From: Urophycis tenuis
Lineage: Eukaryota; Chordata; Actinopteri; Gadiformes; Phycidae
Direction: 5' to 3'
Assembly: GCA_036785325.1 (NCBI GenBank)
Contig: JAXIVH010000018.1
Location: forward strand, 3,089,498-3,153,497
DNA length: 64,000 bases
Shown here: positions 46,407-60,029 of the stretch, piece after piece
Position numbering within the stretch: position 1 is the stretch's first letter
How the letters are laid out: each line of letters opens with the position of its first letter
Notes under the pieces: model-generated
Seen by the model: only the letters and a program-made list of their open reading frames with translations
What the model was told of the DNA's origin: nothing
Databases searched by the model: none
Translations under genes and position numbers: made by a program

Positions 46407-47929
46407 ATAGCGTGGTATCCGTTTCCGTTACATGTTTCGGAAATTGCTTTGTCAAATGTTTGTTAAAAATCCATATTTATTGTCATTGTCTTTTTTGTTG
46501 TCATTCTTGTCATATCCTTATTATTCTGGCGCCGGGACTATTAACTGGCGTACACAGCTAATAGGAAGTAAGAGACCGGAAACTGCGTTGCCGTAGTCCG
46601 GGATAACACTGGAATTCAGCATCCTCTCTCAGCCTAGGGCAGGTAGTTTTGCTGAGGTTACGCATAACTACAAGACACGTCCCCTACATGACACATCTTG
46701 TCAGAACCTCCCTCCCGTCAATAGTACGGTAAGTTCCTACGGACCGCACCCCTAGGACCGAATTTCGAGGGCCCTAGTTTTTGACGACGCCAAAGTAGAG
46801 TTATTTTTTCATTGAATGACGTTTTAAATTACGTTTAGGTAAAGGTCCAAATGTAGAAATTAACATTAGCTGGTAAAATGTAAAGTTGAGCTGCTGATGA
46901 GAGATGGTTTAGGTGTTAGGGGTAGCGTGTGTATTTTTGATATGGTTCAGTTTTGGAATAGGGTTCAAGTTGGTTACATTTAGGAATTTAATGTTAATGT
47001 ATTAACATTAATGTATTAGGTTAGAGATTGTACAACGGTTTAAAAAAATATATTATTTAGGTACTGCAAGGTATTCTTGCAGTACTTCCGGCCCGTCATC
47101 ACGCACCATCCCCATACTCCTCCAGTATGTTATCTTGGAGGGTTATGTCGTTCATAGTCGTTTAGTGAAGGGGGTGTGTCAAGAGGAAGTCGGAAGAGAA
47201 ACCCCCGGTCACTTGAACTGCGCATGTACAATGTTAAGCGTGTGGGATGTTTGTGTCTTTATTTTGTTGTTTTTACTTAAATAATATCAGATTTAACACT
47301 GGACCCCCCCCCCATAAAAAGCTAGTCGAACTACTTGTTCTCTGATAAGGAATGAAAGAATGCACATGCACATCTTTTCTTTTCTGGAAACATTGCAACG
47401 TTGTTCAAAAGGGGTGTTTGTTTGCATTAGAGTTGATTTGCATTCATGCACTGTAGCCCATCGCCGAAAATGTAGGTCAACACAGATTTGAATAAGACAC
47501 GTTAATGTTTGTTTGTATGGGCCGGGTTGTTTATTGATCAACAAATGAGCAATTGTACAAAAGTCTTCCGTTGGTTCTGTTCATCTGCCTCGATGGTATC
47601 TTTAGCGACCAGTGGCGGCTCCCGAAGAAAATCTCAAGGGGGGGGGGGGGGCATTTTTTCTGATAACGATTAAGGTGATTCAATAGGTGCATTAAGCAAG
47701 ACAGTGTCGATTTGTTAAGATTATCAACTCATACAGTCATGCTTCTGTCCACTAGATGGCGACTCCATAAACAAAAATGGTGTAGCTCAACAATTAATTA
47801 TTTACATGAATCCTGTTGAAAATTGTATGATGTAAAATAGCTAAACAGGACACAAGATGTGGCCAGCAACCACATAAAGACACGGGCAGCATATTAACTC
47901 AAGTATTTATTAACTGAACAAGGATCAAG

Positions 47930-48590
47930 AGGTTTGGCGTAGCTAGGATTTTTCATCAGGGTGGACTTTTGCGAAGTATTCCCATAAAGGCAGTACAGCA
48001 ATTGTCCCAAAATTAAACAACACACGATTTCACATATCCGACGATTAATGGCAAACAATACATTGATAAATAGATTATACTTTCATACTATTCATCCCTG
48101 GGGGGATTTAGGGCACAACATGCATGTGATTTTAAAATCAATCATAAAGACTTGTCAAATAGCTAGACAGGACCATGCAGAAGAGAACCATATCTAAAAT
48201 GAACAAAAACACGTACGCCAAGGCGATTGAGGCATGGAGAGAGCTGAACAACAAGGACTGGCAAGGACTGGAGGTGGACGAGGTTGAAGGCAACGAGACC
48301 TAGTCATCGTTGTCGGCATTGGTCCTTTCTGTAGTGGTAAAATCTAATCTTAGTTTCTTAAAAAATGACGCCAACGACGTTTGTTTTGACGTATTTGTAG
48401 CAATTAATAGCGCAGCTACTTTTTCGTTCCTTGAATTTCAAGGTAATGCCGGGCACTTCTGTTAGGGTGGGCTAGAGTCCTTTAGAGACTCTAAAGTCTT
48501 TAGTCTCTAAAGGACTCTAGGGTGGGCCGTCAGTCATAGTGGCACTGGCCCACATTGGCCCATGTGGCTACGCGCCTGTTATTTAACTCA
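47930..48590. mobile_element. Possible hAT-type remnant
   Basis: The left end contains TTGGCGTAGCTAGG and the right end reads GTGGCTACGCGCCTG, whose reverse complement CAGGCGCGTAGCCAC resembles hAT-type ends seen at 13107. No duplication was confirmed. A 42-codon frame (48175-48303, + strand, containing YAKAIEAWRELNNKDWQGLE) lies inside; I do not recognise it. Confidence 0.4.
48472..48520. repeat. Perfect inverted repeat, 18-bp arms
   Basis: CTAGAGTCCTTTAGAGAC at 48472-48489 and its exact reverse complement at 48503-48520, with a 13-bp spacer. Short flanking GGGTGG sequence is repeated directly on both sides. Confidence 0.9.
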
Positions 48591-49362
48591 TCAAAAACTT
48601 AGACTAACTGTGCCACGAAGTCCACCAATGCACGGCCGGCCCTAGCCTTTTGGGGGCCCTAAGCAGAATTTGATTGATTTTGGGGCCCCTGTCCCACCAC
48701 CGTGGAGTCACCAGAATGTGAATTTAGTAGATGTGATTTCCTGTATTCTGGTTCATTTTAGGGATGGCCAGCTGGAGATGGGCCAGGGGTGGAGCCAGAC
48801 TTTGGCTGCATCCGAATACGCATACTTGACTACTATATAGTATGCATTTTGTAGTACGTGAAAAATATAGTACGTACGAATGATTAGTACACATTGTGTA
48901 GTACGGAAATGGTTCCCGAATGAGTGCTACCGCCACAGTGTACAACGGTAGGACACTACGCTTTACGCACTACGCACTACGCCCCTTGGCCACCAGGGGG
49001 TGGCCGCTTACTTCGCTTATGCCTCGGGCCGGCCCTGCACCAATGCAAGAAAAATGCCTGGGTTGGTGGAGCCCTCCGTCTCATCCATGCCTCGCAAAGC
49101 TAAATCGAACACTCCGCAAAACCTCACACACTGGATTAGCCGGTTAGAGCGAGTGCCCAAATCCTCATTCAAAATGCATTGGATGGTAATTTTCCAAAAA
49201 AAAAAGTTTTAACATGAGAGTCAATGAGAACGCTTTTCCGATTTTCCACGTCAATGAAATCGCCCAGAGAGGCCACTCAGAATCCAATTGTACGATGACA
49301 GATAACATGTCTAGAACAGTAGATGGCGCCCCAGCGCTGCTGTTTTAATGCAGGTGGTTAGG

Positions 49363-49367
<5 letters not shown>

Positions 49368-49458
<91 letters not shown>
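49368..49458. repeat. Poly-C tract followed by (CA)n
   Basis: About 27 C then about 32 CA units. Close to the last recognised il13ra2 exon, on its 3' side. Confidence 0.95.
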
Positions 49459-49460
<2 letters not shown>

Positions 49461-49587
49461 TGATTTTCATCCGCATGCGTGCATTTAAATGCCCAGTTAT
49501 GATATGATTAGTAATATACGAACAACTACATTACCGGAAATGTCCTTTGCAGTTTGGTCTACGATTACCATTCCAGCATTGACTAAC

Positions 49588-52500
49588 CATCTGTGACAGA
49601 GTTCCCTTTGTGACATTTCCATTGACTCCAGTCACTCCAGATTCCATGTGCAGCACAGTAGTCAACCAGATTTGAGCGAACCCTGTAGCAAGCCCTCTCT
49701 GTGGCGTACCAGAGCGGCTTCATCAGGCTTGTTACCATGGATACAGTCCACCTCTCCTGCCGGTGACAAGGGGAGTCAGTGTCATCATAACCTGTCCTTC
49801 TGCGGTCACATCACACACACAGTTTGTGGCTCACAACCCCCATAAGAGTAACCTAAAACAGGGGGTAATTGTTTAGTGATACCTTGTTAATACTTAACTT
49901 GTTAATACACTTTTTTTTATAAATAAAATACTAGCTACTACTGGGCAAAGATAGTGGCAGAGGGTGGTGAAAATCACCCAACGCATCACCGGTTCCCCAC
50001 TCCCCTCCATCAAGGCTGTCCAGAGGACGCGGTGCCTGCGTAAGGCGCGCAGCATCGCAAAGGACAACTCTCACCCAGACTGTTTACCCTCCTCCCCTCT
50101 GGAAAGGACAACTCTCACCCCAACCACAGACTGTTTACCCTCCTCCCCTCTGGAAAGGACAACTCTCACCCTAACCACAGACTGGTTACCCTCCTCCCCT
50201 CTGGGATGCGCCACAGGACATGTCCCCTGCTCACCCAACGTGTGGACACCTCACCCTCACCCTTTACCCCCCTGGACATATTATTTATTGTATACTAGCA
50301 ATGCAATGGTTAACCTACCAATTGAAATGCTTGAAACTTGTTCTGGTGACTTTCTTACTGTATTAGCAGCAATGAAATGTTTCACCTTCTTATGACAGAT
50401 GTACTCTTTGTGAGTCGCTTTGGATAAAAGCGTCTGTTAAATGCCCTAAATGTAAATGTAAATTTATTGTACTTATTTGTTTATTATCAGAGTATAACTT
50501 AAAACTGTCCACCAATATTGCACTACTCATGTACAATACTGCACCTTAATCACTCCTTTGCACTTCTGTTTAGAACGGCAACTACATTTTGTTGTCTCTG
50601 TAGTTGTACTCTGCACAATGACAATAAAGTTTAATCTAATCTAATCTATATGGTGTTCGACTCCCAGCTAAAAAAGTCATTGGGTTCAATCCCTGATGGC
50701 CATTGGAGCCATCCCAGAGGGCAACCCACCCCACATGCTTCTTATATGACATCTACCACTCCCTTAATGGCATCCATGACAACCGCAGAGTGGACCAGAG
50801 TTCAAGGTAAGATAGTTCCCTACCGTGGGTTGGTTGGCGTTGGGTCCGTTGGAGCTATACTCTACCTCCCACTTGAGACAGTGACTGGGTACCCTCCCCG
50901 CTGGTTGTCCCCACTTAAACTGCACTTGATGCTCCGGACCAGTCTGCAGGGCCACATAAAAACACACATGCACATCATCATACATACACACACGCATATA
51001 TATTTCAACATGTAATGGAGGTCAACAGGCAGGATTTTAGAGAGGCAACCTGCTCAATCGTTGACATCATCTATTCAAAGATATGAACCAATTAACTCTA
51101 AACAGCTCCCATAGCTGTATCTTTAGTTTTGTCCAGGACAAGTAAATGCATACAAACCACCTCCTCAATTCACCCTCGTGAATATTGAAACATTGCTCTT
51201 CACTCAGAATTGAGAATGATCACACTGCCTGCAACGTAGTCACCGTCCTCGCTCCGAATTCCAACCCGTGTGCCTCTCAGTCTCTAAGCCAGTGAGCAGG
51301 GTCGGTGCCGCGTAAACACAGGATCCTGTGGATTTGTTTGTTTGCGGGCTCTATTGGAGAAAGTTACTTTGCCAGGGGAGTTCTTAGGTGTTTACTTGCG
51401 TTGCACAAAACAAAGGCACAGCGATGGGGGTTGTGAAACCTTAATTTTGAATAGAATGGATGTCAATGACTGCTAATTGCCCAAATACGGAACGTATACC
51501 GGTACTCCACAAGAGGGGGTGAGTTGAACAAAAATCATAGCTTATTTAAATTGTCGTTGTGGAGAAACATTTTACAACCAGACACTTCTTGTGTAAATAT
51601 TTGAATACAAAGGTTTGTTCAGGATGAGACTGAAATCACTAAGGTTGAACAACATTAATTAACTATAGCATCAAGTTAACGACAGCATCTTAAAAAATAT
51701 AGAAGCACTTTGCATGGAAAATATGGGAAGATTTAAGGGGTTGGAATCATTGAGGACACTCACCCCAACCTTAATCCGGAGATCTTCTGTGGCTGCAGGT
51801 TTCACTGCACGTAAGTGGAAACATCCATCAGGCATTGAGGCATTGTAATTGATGGGAGTTGAGGCATTGTAATTGATGCAATAAATCATTGACATACTCC
51901 AATGATTTATTGCATGGGATTTTTGGAACAGGACGTTCCAAAAATATGTGATGCGATACAGCAAAGTACAACAACATTTGAGAGAGAACATTTGAAGTGG
52001 TTAAGCCAGTACAACAGAAAGTAAGAGAGGACACTTTCTTGTGGTTTCATTATTTTCAATTTGTATCTGTTTTACCTCTCCTTTCTGGCACTTTCTACTG
52101 AGGTGGCTCAAATCTCCCCAGCTGACATTACTTAAGTAGCATTTGATCTAATTTTATCTAATGTGGTAACCCATAGCTAGTACAACCAGACGTAGGGAAT
52201 ATATTTGATGTGGGACAGCCAGCACAACAGGAAGTGGGAGTATCATAGTACCAAACATACCATGGTTATGGATTTTGAGGTATAGATACGCCGATATGGA
52301 TGCCCCGGAGGGAGAGGAGCCGTTGACGCAGATGCTGAAAAGTGAAAAGTTAGGGAGCTGGTTCCTTGTGAAGTTGCATCCTCTGTGAGTGCCATTATGG
52401 TTGATGTATTGAGGACATTCCCTGGTGGCTTCCAAATCACGATACCTTGGAGATTGCAAGTAGACAATGACAGAGATTATGACCATGAAGTGAAGGAAGT

Positions 52501-55149
52501 GATTTATGACTTTCAAACAGTATGGTAGTATAGTAGAGAGCAGTTTAGTAGAGTAGCGAGCAACGGTGGATCACAAGGGCATTTCAACTTGGTCACATTT
52601 CAACTTGGTCGCAGAGCATACGCCAAACCATAATCTTTAGAAAATGTTTCAATTCAAGTTTAATTCAAGTTGTAATTACTATGCTTACTTACAAGTTTAA
52701 CACCAACTATTGCTGCTTTTGGTTCTCTTTGAATGTTTTTTAGCAGCACATGAAGGCATTGTTGGTTACTAAATATCGGTAAACAAATGTTTTATGTGTG
52801 GGTCGTGACTTAATGATGACACATGTGGGTCCTGGGGCTAGACAAGTTGAGAACCACTGGCATTTTGTTGCCGTAGTAGAATATATGTACAGAGTGCCGT
52901 GGTAGCAGAAGAGTAGAGTAGAGAATGCAGGGCACACCAATAGTAGAGCCTGTGCAGGGAGTTGGGTGGGGCGTCATGGCTGGCGTGTTGCCAGGTACAC
53001 TCGGTGTACTCCATCCTATGGAACACACAGCGGAGCTGCTGCACTGCGGGGCTCCCTGGACCTGGCGGGTGAGACAGACAAACCGCAGCCCTGTCACACG
53101 CATGACTACACTTTACCGCAAGTACAGCTAAGTGGCAGGATCGCGTCGCGGTTAGTGGGGTCCAGTTCGAGCCAAAAGGTCCTTGGCTCGAACTCTAATG
53201 TTTGCAGTCTACCCGTAGCCCCTACCTGCTGTTAATTAACCACTTTGAATGAAAGCATCTGACCAATAAAATAACAATATAGTAACACTGTTTTTAAAAT
53301 GAGAGATCCCACAAGGAACAAGAAGTTATTGGTGCCATACTTTAATTGGCTGCTAGCATTGATTGTTGGGGGATACCTCCTTCCAGATAGGCTACATGTG
53401 GTGCAGAATGGGGCAGAAATATAACAATACAAATGAAATATTATTATCATAATCATTATCTTCCTAAAAGGAACACCAAATATAAAAACTGACTCATATA
53501 CCGGGATTGGACCATGATAAATACTGACTTACTAACATGAATAATTATTCAGATAGGCCTACACATTTAGGAATTGGATGACATTACCTTTCAAATATGT
53601 TAACAGCCTATTTACGTAAAGTTTCCTTAAAGATACGGTAGGCAATTTGCAGGAACCCGCCAAAGTAGGCTAATGTAGATTTGAAAGTATCCAACTGAAA
53701 AAACTTGGATGTATTGATTGCGGTTGGGATGTAAAGAGAACAAAGACAAAATGTCAAAATATTCTTCTAAAATAAATAGCCAAATCTCGCCTGGAAAACA
53801 GGCCATTATTACCGGGAGGTCTGATCTTTTCCGCACATTTCGTGCTCTTGATTTCAGTGCCGTTTGTGCGCGGATCCTTTAATAAGGAGTAAACTCTGAC
53901 TTTTACTTCTTTTGACAGGTCGAACTGGATATGGCGGCTGGTACCCGGGATTTGGATAACCTTTGAAGCAACACAACAAGAGTAGAAAGAGTAGAGAGTA
54001 GAAAGAGTAGGCTACTGAAAATGCACACTCGAGCACGAGTAAGCTTTTCAAGTTAAAGTACTAGGCTACTATAAAAAATAAAATAATAAAATAATAATAA
54101 TCACATGATCTCCAAGCAAACAGAAAATAATGCCAAGGCAACAATGTGAGTAGACCTATATCATGGATTTTTTTTAAAACAGCATAGGGAGTGCGTAAAC
54201 GATGACCGAATAACGCAAAGAAGTGACGATGACTGACTATCATCAGGTTCACACTTGTACCGAGGGTGGAGTTTATTTGACATGGTGAGTGTTGTGGATG
54301 GGCGTGAATACAACTTATCATCTTGCGAGTAGGCCTATTCGCCCTTCCCACATTTGTTTCTGTGAGAGCCCAAACCTCAAAACCTACTCGAGTAAAAGTG
54401 AAAATATCACCTTTTGAAAATACTCCCAAAAGTTAAATTTAGCATAGGCCTACACGAAAAAGCTACTCAATTAGAAATTGGTTGTTGTAATTAATTGTAT
54501 TCATGTATGCTCCCATCTTGTCGTCGATAATGACACGGCTGTGGATTGAGGCGATGGCTGCGCAGAGAACAGCGCCACTTACAGACCAGCGGTGCTGGAA
54601 GGTGTTGAGGTAAGTGATGTGAAAGCGGACCGAGCCCTCGGCCATGTGGAGCAGCAGACTCTCCGGGGGCGTCCACTTGACGAGAAGGAGCCCCAGGTGA
54701 CCCGGGTCCACGATCTCCAAGTCGCGGGGAGCTTCCACTGTGTGGAAGTGGACAGTGAAAACAACGCGAAGGAGCTCCAAACGAACAAGATAGAAATCGA
54801 CCCGCTTATAGGTTATATTAGGTTATATTTCTGTCTGCTTGTATCCAAAGAATTTTTGTTTGTTATTATTCAACCGGAAGATACAACAAGTGCTTCTGCA
54901 GACACTGCGTATCGTGCGAGTCCGAATTTAATGAATTCCTCAATTAGGGTATGCTTTCTTCAATGACGACTGACTAGAGTTGAATTAATTGATACAATAT
55001 TTACAATAAATATTAATTATTAATTCATTTAAAATATGCATCAATCAAAATTACACTTGCAGACAGATGTTTTTCTTCCCCTATCCCACCCACACTACAT
55101 ATAGGCCTAACTAACTAACTAACTTAACAGATCGGTCTCTCTCTCTCTC

Positions 55150-55233
<84 letters not shown>

Positions 55234-55383
55234 GGGCACACACATGTATTCAAATATTGGCATTAAAAATGTTAACGACACATAACAACGTAACTCACAG
55301 GTTTCTATATTGTATTCCGAACTTGCGCTGCTTCGTAGTTGTAAGAATAGCAGCATCAGAAACGCCCAGGTGTATCTCTCCAT
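49588..55383 (-). CDS. il13ra2: Interleukin-13 receptor alpha-2 chain, eight exons, 3' end not found
   Basis: A class I cytokine receptor chain; in mammals it binds IL-13 and acts mainly as a decoy or scavenger. Exons: 55383-55299, 54737-54583, 53960-53813, 53061-52938, 52445-52261, 51804-51764, 50943-50824, 49756-49588. Phases match at all seven junctions (342 residues so far). Signal peptide MERYTWAFLMLLFLQLRSSA. First FN3 domain: APRDLEIVDPGHLGLLLVKW, like human DFEIVDPGYLGYLYLQW, then FDLSKEVKVRVYSLLK. Second: VQQLRCVFHRMEYTECTW, YYWYRDLEATREC and SICVNGSSPSGAS, matching human YICVNGSS. Third: VKPAATEDLRIKVG, VQFKWGQPAGRVPSHC and the box GIWSDWSQW (WSXWS). The model ends in phase 1 after NSVTDG; the donor there (GTTAGT) is weak. 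The FN3-3 domain is split by an intron after a 41-bp exon. Confidence 0.9.
49964..50240 (+). mobile_element. Non-LTR retrotransposon C-terminal remnant with internal tandem repeat
   Basis: The frame reads VKITQRITGSPLPSIKAVQR then TRCLRKARSIAKDNSHPD, typical of the end of a fish LINE second ORF, followed by three tandem copies of a block of about 55 bp (CTCCTCCCCTCTGGAAAGGA). It continues after the retroposon at 50293 into a LINE-like 3' UTR ending GACAATAAAGTTTAATCTAA. Confidence 0.6.
50293..50461 (+). mobile_element. Retroposon with the shared tail, inserted into a LINE remnant
   Basis: Same body as 40829-40972 (TACTAGCAATGCAATGGTTA) and the tail GTCGCTTTGGATAAAAGCGT. A TTTATTGTA duplication flanks it (about 50284-50292 and 50462-50470), so it split the LINE remnant. 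Confidence 0.75.
50648..50770 (+). mobile_element. tRNA-like SINE fragment
   Basis: TTCGACTCCCAGCT and GGGTTCAATCCCTGATGG box B-like sequence followed by an ACATGCTTCTTATATGACAT body. It resembles the fragment at 60030-60130. Confidence 0.5.
51876..51945. repeat. Two adjacent perfect inverted repeats
   Basis: ATGCAATAAATCATTG at 51876-51891 pairs exactly with 51900-51915 (8-bp spacer). Right after it, TTTTTGGAAC pairs with GTTCCAAAAA (5-bp spacer). Both lie just upstream of il13ra2 exon 6. Confidence 0.9.
53140..53275 (+). mobile_element. tRNA-like SINE fragment
   Basis: GCGTCGCGGTTAGTGGGGTC, a box B-like TTCGAGCC region, then ACCACTTTGAATGAAAGCAT, a diverged form of the shared tail. In il13ra2 intron 3. 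Confidence 0.5.
55154..55230. repeat. (TA)n microsatellite
   Basis: About 38 TA units with a preceding (CT)n run, in the first il13ra2 intron. Confidence 0.95.
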
Positions 55384-55964
55384 CACGTTAGGTGGAAACA
55401 GACTAACTCAAATAAGATTGAATGAATGTGATGAGCGGTGGGTCGGTCTCTTCTCATACATACGGTGTACAGAACACACCCACTCGGATTCACCCACATT
55501 AAATCATGATCATGATTTTTTTAGGGGCGTTGCTAATAAAAGGAACTAGAGAATATGATAAAGTCAATGCTCAGGGAGAGGAAGAAAATAGGCCTGAGTC
55601 TTGATTTATCAGCCAGGTAATCCAGATTATCCTGAATTGAAATTGAATTGAAATTGAATTGCGCAACATGCGTCCTCCTATTTCAGGGAACTTTGGGAAT
55701 ATTTTGACTCCCTTCCAATTCCATTTTTACCTCGGCACATTCTCACCACCCATTATACTTTAAATAAATATGTTTTTCACACAGATATAACCTATTCTTG
55801 ACGGTGGGATTTCCCCAGCAGTGGGAGAGTGTACCTGCTGTGCACTGTGCACTCACTGCACAAGTCAAAGAATTGGAAAGAGCTTAACCGTCTTAGGGTT
55901 AATACCTGGCTGAAGGAAGAAAGAGAGAGAGAGTCATTGGACTACACTGCATGAACTGTACCTG

Positions 55965-56040
<76 letters not shown>

Positions 56041-56732
56041 CAATTTTCTATTCTAATAAAGTAATTTTAAAATAAACTAAACAAATACATGTACATTTGT
56101 AAATAAGATGCCAGAGAGCATAAAAGCATAAAAATAGAGCTTTTTTTGAAAAATAAATAAATGAAAAAAGTCCAGAGGATCCCGCAGGGCTATTCCACAG
56201 AGGTCAAGGCAAAGCCCTGGATGTCCTCAAATCTTAGCAACACCCCTGAGCATGAAGTACCCATGTAAATGATATTGAGCATCTTCAAGTTAAGGAGGTA
56301 GCCTATTGTATCACTTAAAATAAAGAGCTACCTTTTTTGTTACTTTTGGTTGTATAAACAATATGATTGTTGATTCATATTGTTGATTGATTAACAATAA
56401 AATAAACAACAATGTCAGTCAATTAAAAAATAAAAGTAAATAAAACGGAATACTGAACAGAGAATAACAAAAAGACTGCATTGGATTGCAAAGAATTTGT
56501 TTATTTTTTGATGACCTTGCTTGTATTTTTTTAGGAATGTTATCTGTATAAATGTATACAGATAATATGTACAGAAGTGGACAGGTATTTTGTATTTTTC
56601 CATGCATTTCAATTTGTCCTTCAATGAAAAAAATGCATATATACAGATTCATTTTTTTTCTGTTCTGTTGTCGTCTTATGAGATGATTGACCAACTTGTT
56701 AATTTAGCCTACAAAAAATTACAAAACAAACC

Positions 56733-57194
56733 CTAAAGCACTGGTAACAAATGAGGCACCGCCGCACCGTTAAGATGTTCGGCACAAGTCGTCAGGAACA
56801 ATTTAAAGTGAACCCCGTTCACTTTAAATTGCTCGAATTCAAAACAGTGAAACTTTCTCAGAATATACTGTGGCGTTATACTATAAATGTCCGAGAAGGC
56901 ACAGCCAGCCACATTAACCGCCCCCAGTAACAATTGTGTGAAATCTTTTCTGCTTGGTTTCATCCAGCGACTCTTGATCCTTTTGTCAGACGGAAAGCTA
57001 CAGCACGAGCAAGGCCGGTTTTCCCATGCGACTACATCACCAAATGGACCCACAGGCATCGCGCCGACATTGGCGTCAGTCCCTGTTTCTTGTGAAGAGA
57101 GAAAGTCATGATGTCGCTTACAGGACTTATCAAGTATCAAGAGAAATATTCTCTCGCTGTTACCGGACATACTTTCTCCAAAATAAGCTCCCAT
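56733..57194 (-). pseudogene. Unidentified frame, possibly a THAP-like remnant
   Basis: A 154-codon frame without visible splice support. The stretch CSCCSFPSDKRIKSRWMKPS followed by RKDF recalls the FPxD...R..W....RKDF core of THAP zinc fingers, found in P-element-type transposases. The terminal C-x2-H of that fold is not visible. Alternatively it is a chance frame. Confidence 0.25.
56799..56831. repeat. Perfect inverted repeat, 15-bp arms, 3-bp spacer
   Basis: CAATTTAAAGTGAAC, CCC, then its exact reverse complement. Confidence 0.9.
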
Positions 57195-60029
57195 GTTGGT
57201 GAACCGGAAAAGGAGGGTGCTCTCCTGGTGCTCCCTGCTGCCAAATGGTGGTTCGCTGTATGAACCATACCACCAAACTGAAGTGTATTACCATTCCATG
57301 CAATAAATGGCTTAAACTATGAGTGATTTCAGACAGAACACGGTAAAGCGGTAGATCCCAACAGATTTCCAAGGTGTTTTTTTTTTTTTACAGAAAATCT
57401 TTTTTTTTTCTTCTTTTAAATAAACATCTCAAATATCAAATACCCGTGTGTGGCTCAGTCTGAAGTGTGATTACAGAGGCAAGATGGGAAATATCTTACA
57501 AATAAGTAACATAGCTATCTATGTCTCTCTGGTGCAGCAGTGTGTTTTGCGAACACATTTGGATTTTGTTTGTTATTGATGGCAGTGATAAATGTTCAAT
57601 CTCCAGCAAGCTTACACCAAATATTAATTAATGTTTGTTTTTGTTTTTTACAGTGACTAATAACAAATGTATTCGAGGCCAAGAGTAAAATTGAAATAAC
57701 AGTAAATTAACAGTCATCGTTACCATGTGTAATGATGTGTAATGGTTTTAACAAGTCAACATTTTTCGCTGCTTTGACATGTGAATCATACATTGTTTAA
57801 GAGATTAGTTTAGTTTATTTAATTTATAAAAGCATTTAACAAATGAGAAGATGGTTGCAACAGATTTGGCAGAGCAGCTATTTTCCATCTGCAGTAGATG
57901 GGCATGGCAGTGCTGTCACACAATTAAAAGAACTTTATCTGCATGGTTTGGCAATTTGAAGATTTTAGATAACAGGATGGGAATGCCAGCAAATTCTACT
58001 GAGACAGCGAGGCATATTCGGAATGAAAAGCAACCGATACAAATCATGATAACTGGATAGAACCGAGCACACAGTTGTAGAAAAAGGTGTGAAACGAGAG
58101 CAAATAAGCATTCTTACTTTGGCAAGAAAAGATGGCAGTAAATCATCTCAGGAACATTCTTTGTCCTTTCAAATAAACCGGGGGGGGGGGGGGGGCTGCC
58201 TTTTAAAAACAACACACCAATTTCATAAAAAAAACATATACGAACGAATACAGAAAAACAGCAACAGCAACAGATAACACATGTGAATTTCAAGAACAAC
58301 TTGTCCATGTGTTTTAAGCCAGAGGAGCCAGAGAAGATTTTGAATGCATCCAACGAAAATATCCCACCCGTCCCATCAGGCCACTCCCCAATTATTGTAC
58401 CCACAAAAACAAAATGCAAAGATTTACAACTTGTTTAATTTTGTTGTTAAATGTACAGTATTTAACGATGGCACTGAGCATTTTAAATTGGTAATGCAGT
58501 TGAAATTTAGAGATGGTTGTCTGTGCCCGGCCCCTCCTCCCCAGACTCTCACAGCTCTTTGCGGGTTGCCAGGTTGAGGACATTAAACAAGCACGATCAA
58601 GTGCACGACGAGCTGAGCAGTAATTTGACGATGACGTAAGCACAATTATTATTACATTTGGACAATGACGAGCAAGTCCTCCACTAATTTGAACAGCTAA
58701 TGTGTGTTTGTGTGCAAATTTGTTGTCTGGCAACCCGGGGTACCTGACAACAGTGAATCATAATACACAGGACGAAACCCAAACAAACACTCTGACCCGG
58801 AACGGAAACTTCAGGAGAACACGGAAACTTCAGGAGAACACAGTTGGCTGTGGCACTGTTGAAGTATGTTACACATTGTACCTTTAAATACCCAACATGT
58901 CGATTGTGAAGGCCAGACATACAAGTCTCCGCTCAATTTTCAACAACCCGTACGCTCGCGCCAAAATAATCACGATGCTGAACCAGATCAGTTCTCAGGA
59001 AAAAGAAAGAAAGAAAACCAAGAAGGTTGGGAAATGCTGTGGAGTTCCAGGGATTTTGCTCGCTGCGTGAGGCCCTGTCTCAGGGCTGCTGGGTGAGGCT
59101 TTGGCTCAACTTTACTGGCCCGTATCTTAGGTTGTAAACAAACGTCTCATCTGTTTTAGGCGGGGAGACTGAATTACTTTGGACGGCTGACATACATCCG
59201 CGATGCAGACGACGGGTGTATATCTTCAGACGAGAAGCGCAAAAACACCGGGAGACATCGAAACCTAAGGCCTTTGGCACACCCGTGCTCGCTCGCTTGT
59301 CTCCGCCTGCACGCCGCGCCCGACAACACGGCTCGTGTTGACCCTTGACGGGGCGTAGTCTTGAGTGGACGAGACGATGGCAACACCAACAACCCATCGT
59401 CTGTAATTTCGTATTGAAGCCCCGGGTTTGTGATTGATTCGCTTAAAAGGGACGATTCTATGCATTTGGTGCAACACACTCAATTCAATCTGCGATGATG
59501 ACTTCAGTTTGACGTTTAATCTCCCCCTTTTCTTTAATCCCTTTAACTCAAATAGAGAGCAGAGTTAAATAGAGTTGGCACACTGAGCGTCTTATGCAAC
59601 TCGACAGGTTAGAACTGGTGGTGGGAAAGGATATCGACACGCTGTGCTTTTGACACAGAGGCAAGAGGCAAAATGTGTGGCTCCCAGGTTCCTCATTTAG
59701 AGTCTAGAGAATATTCTGGTAAGCGTCCTGCTTTTTCAGCATTCTTAGCTTTTTTTTTTTTATCGTAAATGATTTTTCCTTTCTTTGACATATTTTAAAA
59801 AGACACTTGATGTGAAAGCGAGTAAAAGAGACTTACTGGTGTGTTACAGGGACGTGCTCTGGGATAACCTGAGCTCATCATGTCAACACTCTGAACAGCA
59901 CTGCGGCACGTACTGTCTGAGAGTACTGTGAAAGACCACAAAGTCAAGAGATGCTTGGAAGTCAAGAGGAAACTCAACAACATTTTGAAACGCAAACAAA
60001 GCTGAATATATTGGTGTCTTATCTCAGGT

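Larger units (their letters stand above)
46117..49587. other. Intergenic region between il13ra2 and sms
   Basis: It holds the sms promoter side (46117 to about 46750), AT-rich spacer, a probable remnant of a DNA element at 47600-48660, and a poly-C plus (CA)n tract at 49368-49458. The last exon or exons of il13ra2, including any transmembrane exon, should lie in its right half but were not recognised. Confidence 0.5.

Noticed and set aside
54061..54429. 122-codon minus-strand frame in il13ra2 intron 2
   Set aside because: It was tested as an exon, but it shows no cytokine-receptor homology. The exon at 53960-53813 fits both phase and sequence instead.
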